Below are positions 61,997-64,000 of a stretch of DNA of 64,000 nucleotides, piece after piece. This DNA is from Hetaerina americana. Taxonomy: Eukaryota; Arthropoda; Insecta; Odonata; Calopterygidae. A program made the translations under genes and the position numbers. The notes under the pieces were generated by a model, which did not search any database, had not been told where the DNA came from, and saw only the letters and a list, made by a program, of their open reading frames with translations. The first letter of the stretch is position 1. Each line of letters begins with the position of its first letter. The stretch spans positions 496,001 through 560,000 of the forward strand of contig JAKTNV010000042.1 of assembly GCA_022747635.1 (NCBI GenBank), given 5' to 3'.

Positions 61997-62655
61997 GTAA
62001 GAACCATTGTTCAAAGAGTTTATTTTTTAAATATGAGGGAAATTAATTTGTATAAAAATTGCCAGCTGCTCACAACTCATACATTAGGTGACAGTAAAAC
62101 TAATAATTTTGAACAGAATATTATAAATGCATAGAAATTGTTAATGGTTTTATCTTCTCATGCAAAAACCACAGAGGTTTTCCACAGATTATACAATTTA
62201 TATAATGTATTGGTTCCAAGTGAGTTGCTAGTACATGTACCTATATTCACTCTAGCCTAGGTTACATACCTTTATTGTTGTTTTGGACATTCGTTTGATT
62301 AGGGAAATAGTTCAATTTTACTTGCAACCTCATTATGTTGGGGAGATTTTAAGCCATCATGAGGTTTTCAACTGACTTCCCTGTCCAATCTACAGCCTAT
62401 CTAGGAAATCGCTCATTTCTATAGTCATAGCATAGGTAAAAGTTATATTTTGGATAATTATCTCCCTAATTTACCCATCCTTAATCAGGTAACTCAGTGA
62501 TTTGTCACTTGTTTATGTTTATTAAACTAATCAAGTTTATATATATGTGCTTGATTTGTTTAGAGTTGGCTTGAAAGATAGTATTTTTATGAAGTACATG
62601 AAGATTTTAGTAAGCAAGATCAATGCGGTCATCATCTTTATTCAATTGAAACATT

Positions 62656-62840
62656 GCCGGCCCCGGTGGTGGGGTAGCGTCCTTGCCTGCCAACCCAGAG
62701 GTCACAGGTTCGATTCCCAACTAGGTGGATTTTCCTCAATCTAGGGCTTGGTTGTATGTAAGGTCTAAGGGTTAGATGGAAAAAGGGACTATAAGCCTCA
62801 ACCTTGCCCGACTAATTAAATAAAAGGCAAATAAATAAAA
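62656..62840 (+). mobile_element. tRNA-derived SINE, family C (intron 17)
   Basis: The head GCCGGCCCCGGTGGTGGGGT, with A-box-like GGTGGGGTAGCGTCCTTGCC and B box GGTTCGATTCC, is followed by an approximately 110-bp body and an A-rich tail AAATAAATAAAA. It is well preserved and differs in body and tail from families A and B. It is not a tRNA gene, because the acceptor stem does not close. Confidence 0.82.
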
Positions 62841-63974
62841 CAACTGCATTGATATATTGGTATTCTTTTTCAGATTCTGCTTGATTTTTTGTAAAAATGA
62901 AGTAGTAGGTATATCCTTTTTGGAAGTATAAAATGTGTATTGATTTTAATATTCAATAAATTTAAAAAATAATAATTTTAATTGGTATAAGTAACTTACA
63001 CCGCAAATGGAAAATTTCTCACAGCAACACATTTAAAAATCTAAAAAAGAAGTTAAAATTAATCCACCTCAATTGATATTATCTAATGCTACAAATTCAA
63101 TCCTCCTCTATCTGTGCTCATGTTGAGTGCTTGCTATAAATGTCATGGATTACACTTTCCAGCATGCACAAGATGTATCAAGCACCCTTAAGATGATGGC
63201 TAAGAATGAGTGTATGGGTTGGTAGGAAAGAAATTAGAACTAGGAGCATGATGCCCATGTATGTACCAACATTCTAATGGAACAAACCTTATAATTTATG
63301 ACCGTGGTATCGGTTGTGAGAGTCTCATGCCATGATTATTCATTGGACATAACTAATTCATGCAAAATCTTTTCAATTCAACAGATTGAGATGAAGTAAA
63401 AAATGATTATGATTAAAAAATAACCTATGATTTTACTGCAATTTTATTTGTTTATTAAAAAGAACTGCAATGTTGACTGGTTATAATACTATGTGATATC
63501 TGTAAACATATACATAATCGGCATAAAAGCAATTAATTTACCTCGTTATATTTTCTCCAGGTAGTTAAGTTCAGTTTAATAATTAGATAAAATATTTCTG
63601 TGGGGAAGTATTTCACAGTGACTTTCAGGTAACCACAGAGGGAAAAACTGCCCTCAGGACAGATTATTTCATTTATTGGAGGGTCGTAATTGCCTCCTCT
63701 TATAATGTGTTAAACAAGCACAGTATTATGGCCAAATATTCTGAGATGTTGGCATATTGATGCAATGTGCCCATTTAGAAATGCATAATATTATCTTGCC
63801 TGTGATATGGTTCTCTCAAACCAAACTGTCATCTGCTCCATGTTCATTGATACGACAATTTCATCTTATACCATGAATCTGGTTATGTGAAACTAATTTT
63901 AATGCATACTTGCTTAAGCATGCTTCTGTAGCATCTATATTGAAGTTGTACTTTCATGTTAATTGATGTTTTAG
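62841..63974 (+). other. encore-like intron 17, 3' part
   Basis: AT-rich and CpG-poor. Nothing recognised before the acceptor TTTTAG at 63974. Confidence 0.5.
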
Positions 63975-64000
63975 ATGGCCCAAACACCTGTTCCGACTCC
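63975..64000 (+). CDS. enc: encore-like exon 18, partial at window end
   Basis: The acceptor is TTGATGTTTTAG. The frame continues in phase 0 as MAQTPVPT before the window stops. Only 26 bases are visible, so the assignment rests on the splice site, phase and Pro/Thr/Gln composition. Exon end and gene terminus are outside the window. Confidence 0.6.

Noticed and set aside
61704..62000. Alternative frame of 98 codons over exon 17, and similar shadows over exons 15 and 16
   Set aside because: The phase 0 frame set by the splice junctions and family-like composition is the coding one. The others are shadows.
62656..62730. Possible tRNA gene on the plus strand
   Set aside because: There is no closing acceptor stem, and the body with an A-rich tail follows. 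It is a SINE.

Overview
The window is arthropod, most probably insect, nuclear DNA. The evidence is one large spliced gene with GT-AG introns, mariner transposons with TA target duplications, tRNA-derived SINEs, a decayed non-LTR retrotransposon and long (TA)n arrays. There is no prokaryotic gene organisation. I cannot name the species. The kilobase-sized introns, repeat load and CpG pattern suggest a large-genome, perhaps hemimetabolous, insect; that is inference.

Right half (about 30.7-64 kb, + strand). One gene fills it: an orthologue of Drosophila encore, the insect member of the R3H/SUZ family that includes vertebrate R3HDM1, R3HDM2 and ARPP21. I assembled 18 coding exons, from an ATG at 30759 to the window edge, with compatible phase at every junction. 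Through exon 17 they encode 1526 codons. Order in the protein: an 8-codon start exon; a Gly-rich acidic N-terminus; the R3H domain split over exons 5 and 6; the SUZ motif in exon 8; a Ser/Pro-rich middle; the conserved WAV...TGQPY...GTVYRF block over exons 12 and 13; and a long Gln/Pro/Gly-rich tail with a 15-proline run. The 3' end lies beyond the window.

The introns hold a 753-bp mariner deletion derivative (intron 7), a long imperfect inverted repeat and a decayed copy of a repeated arthropod gene family (also intron 7), a second, older mariner relic (intron 10), two opposed SINE pairs (introns 5 and 12) and another SINE (intron 17).

Left half (1-30.7 kb). I find no convincing protein-coding gene. 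It holds (TA)n/(TG)n microsatellites beside a SINE, relics of non-LTR retrotransposons with an internal 223-bp tandem duplication, five strongly strand-asymmetric pyrimidine-rich blocks, two CpG-dense patches that could include promoter or 5' UTR sequence, and a second, nearly identical mariner deletion derivative.

A compositional boundary lies at about 28.5-29.2 kb. CpG is common to the left and scarce through the gene body, as expected from long-term germline gene-body methylation. The intronic mariner is a CpG-rich exception, which fits recent insertion.
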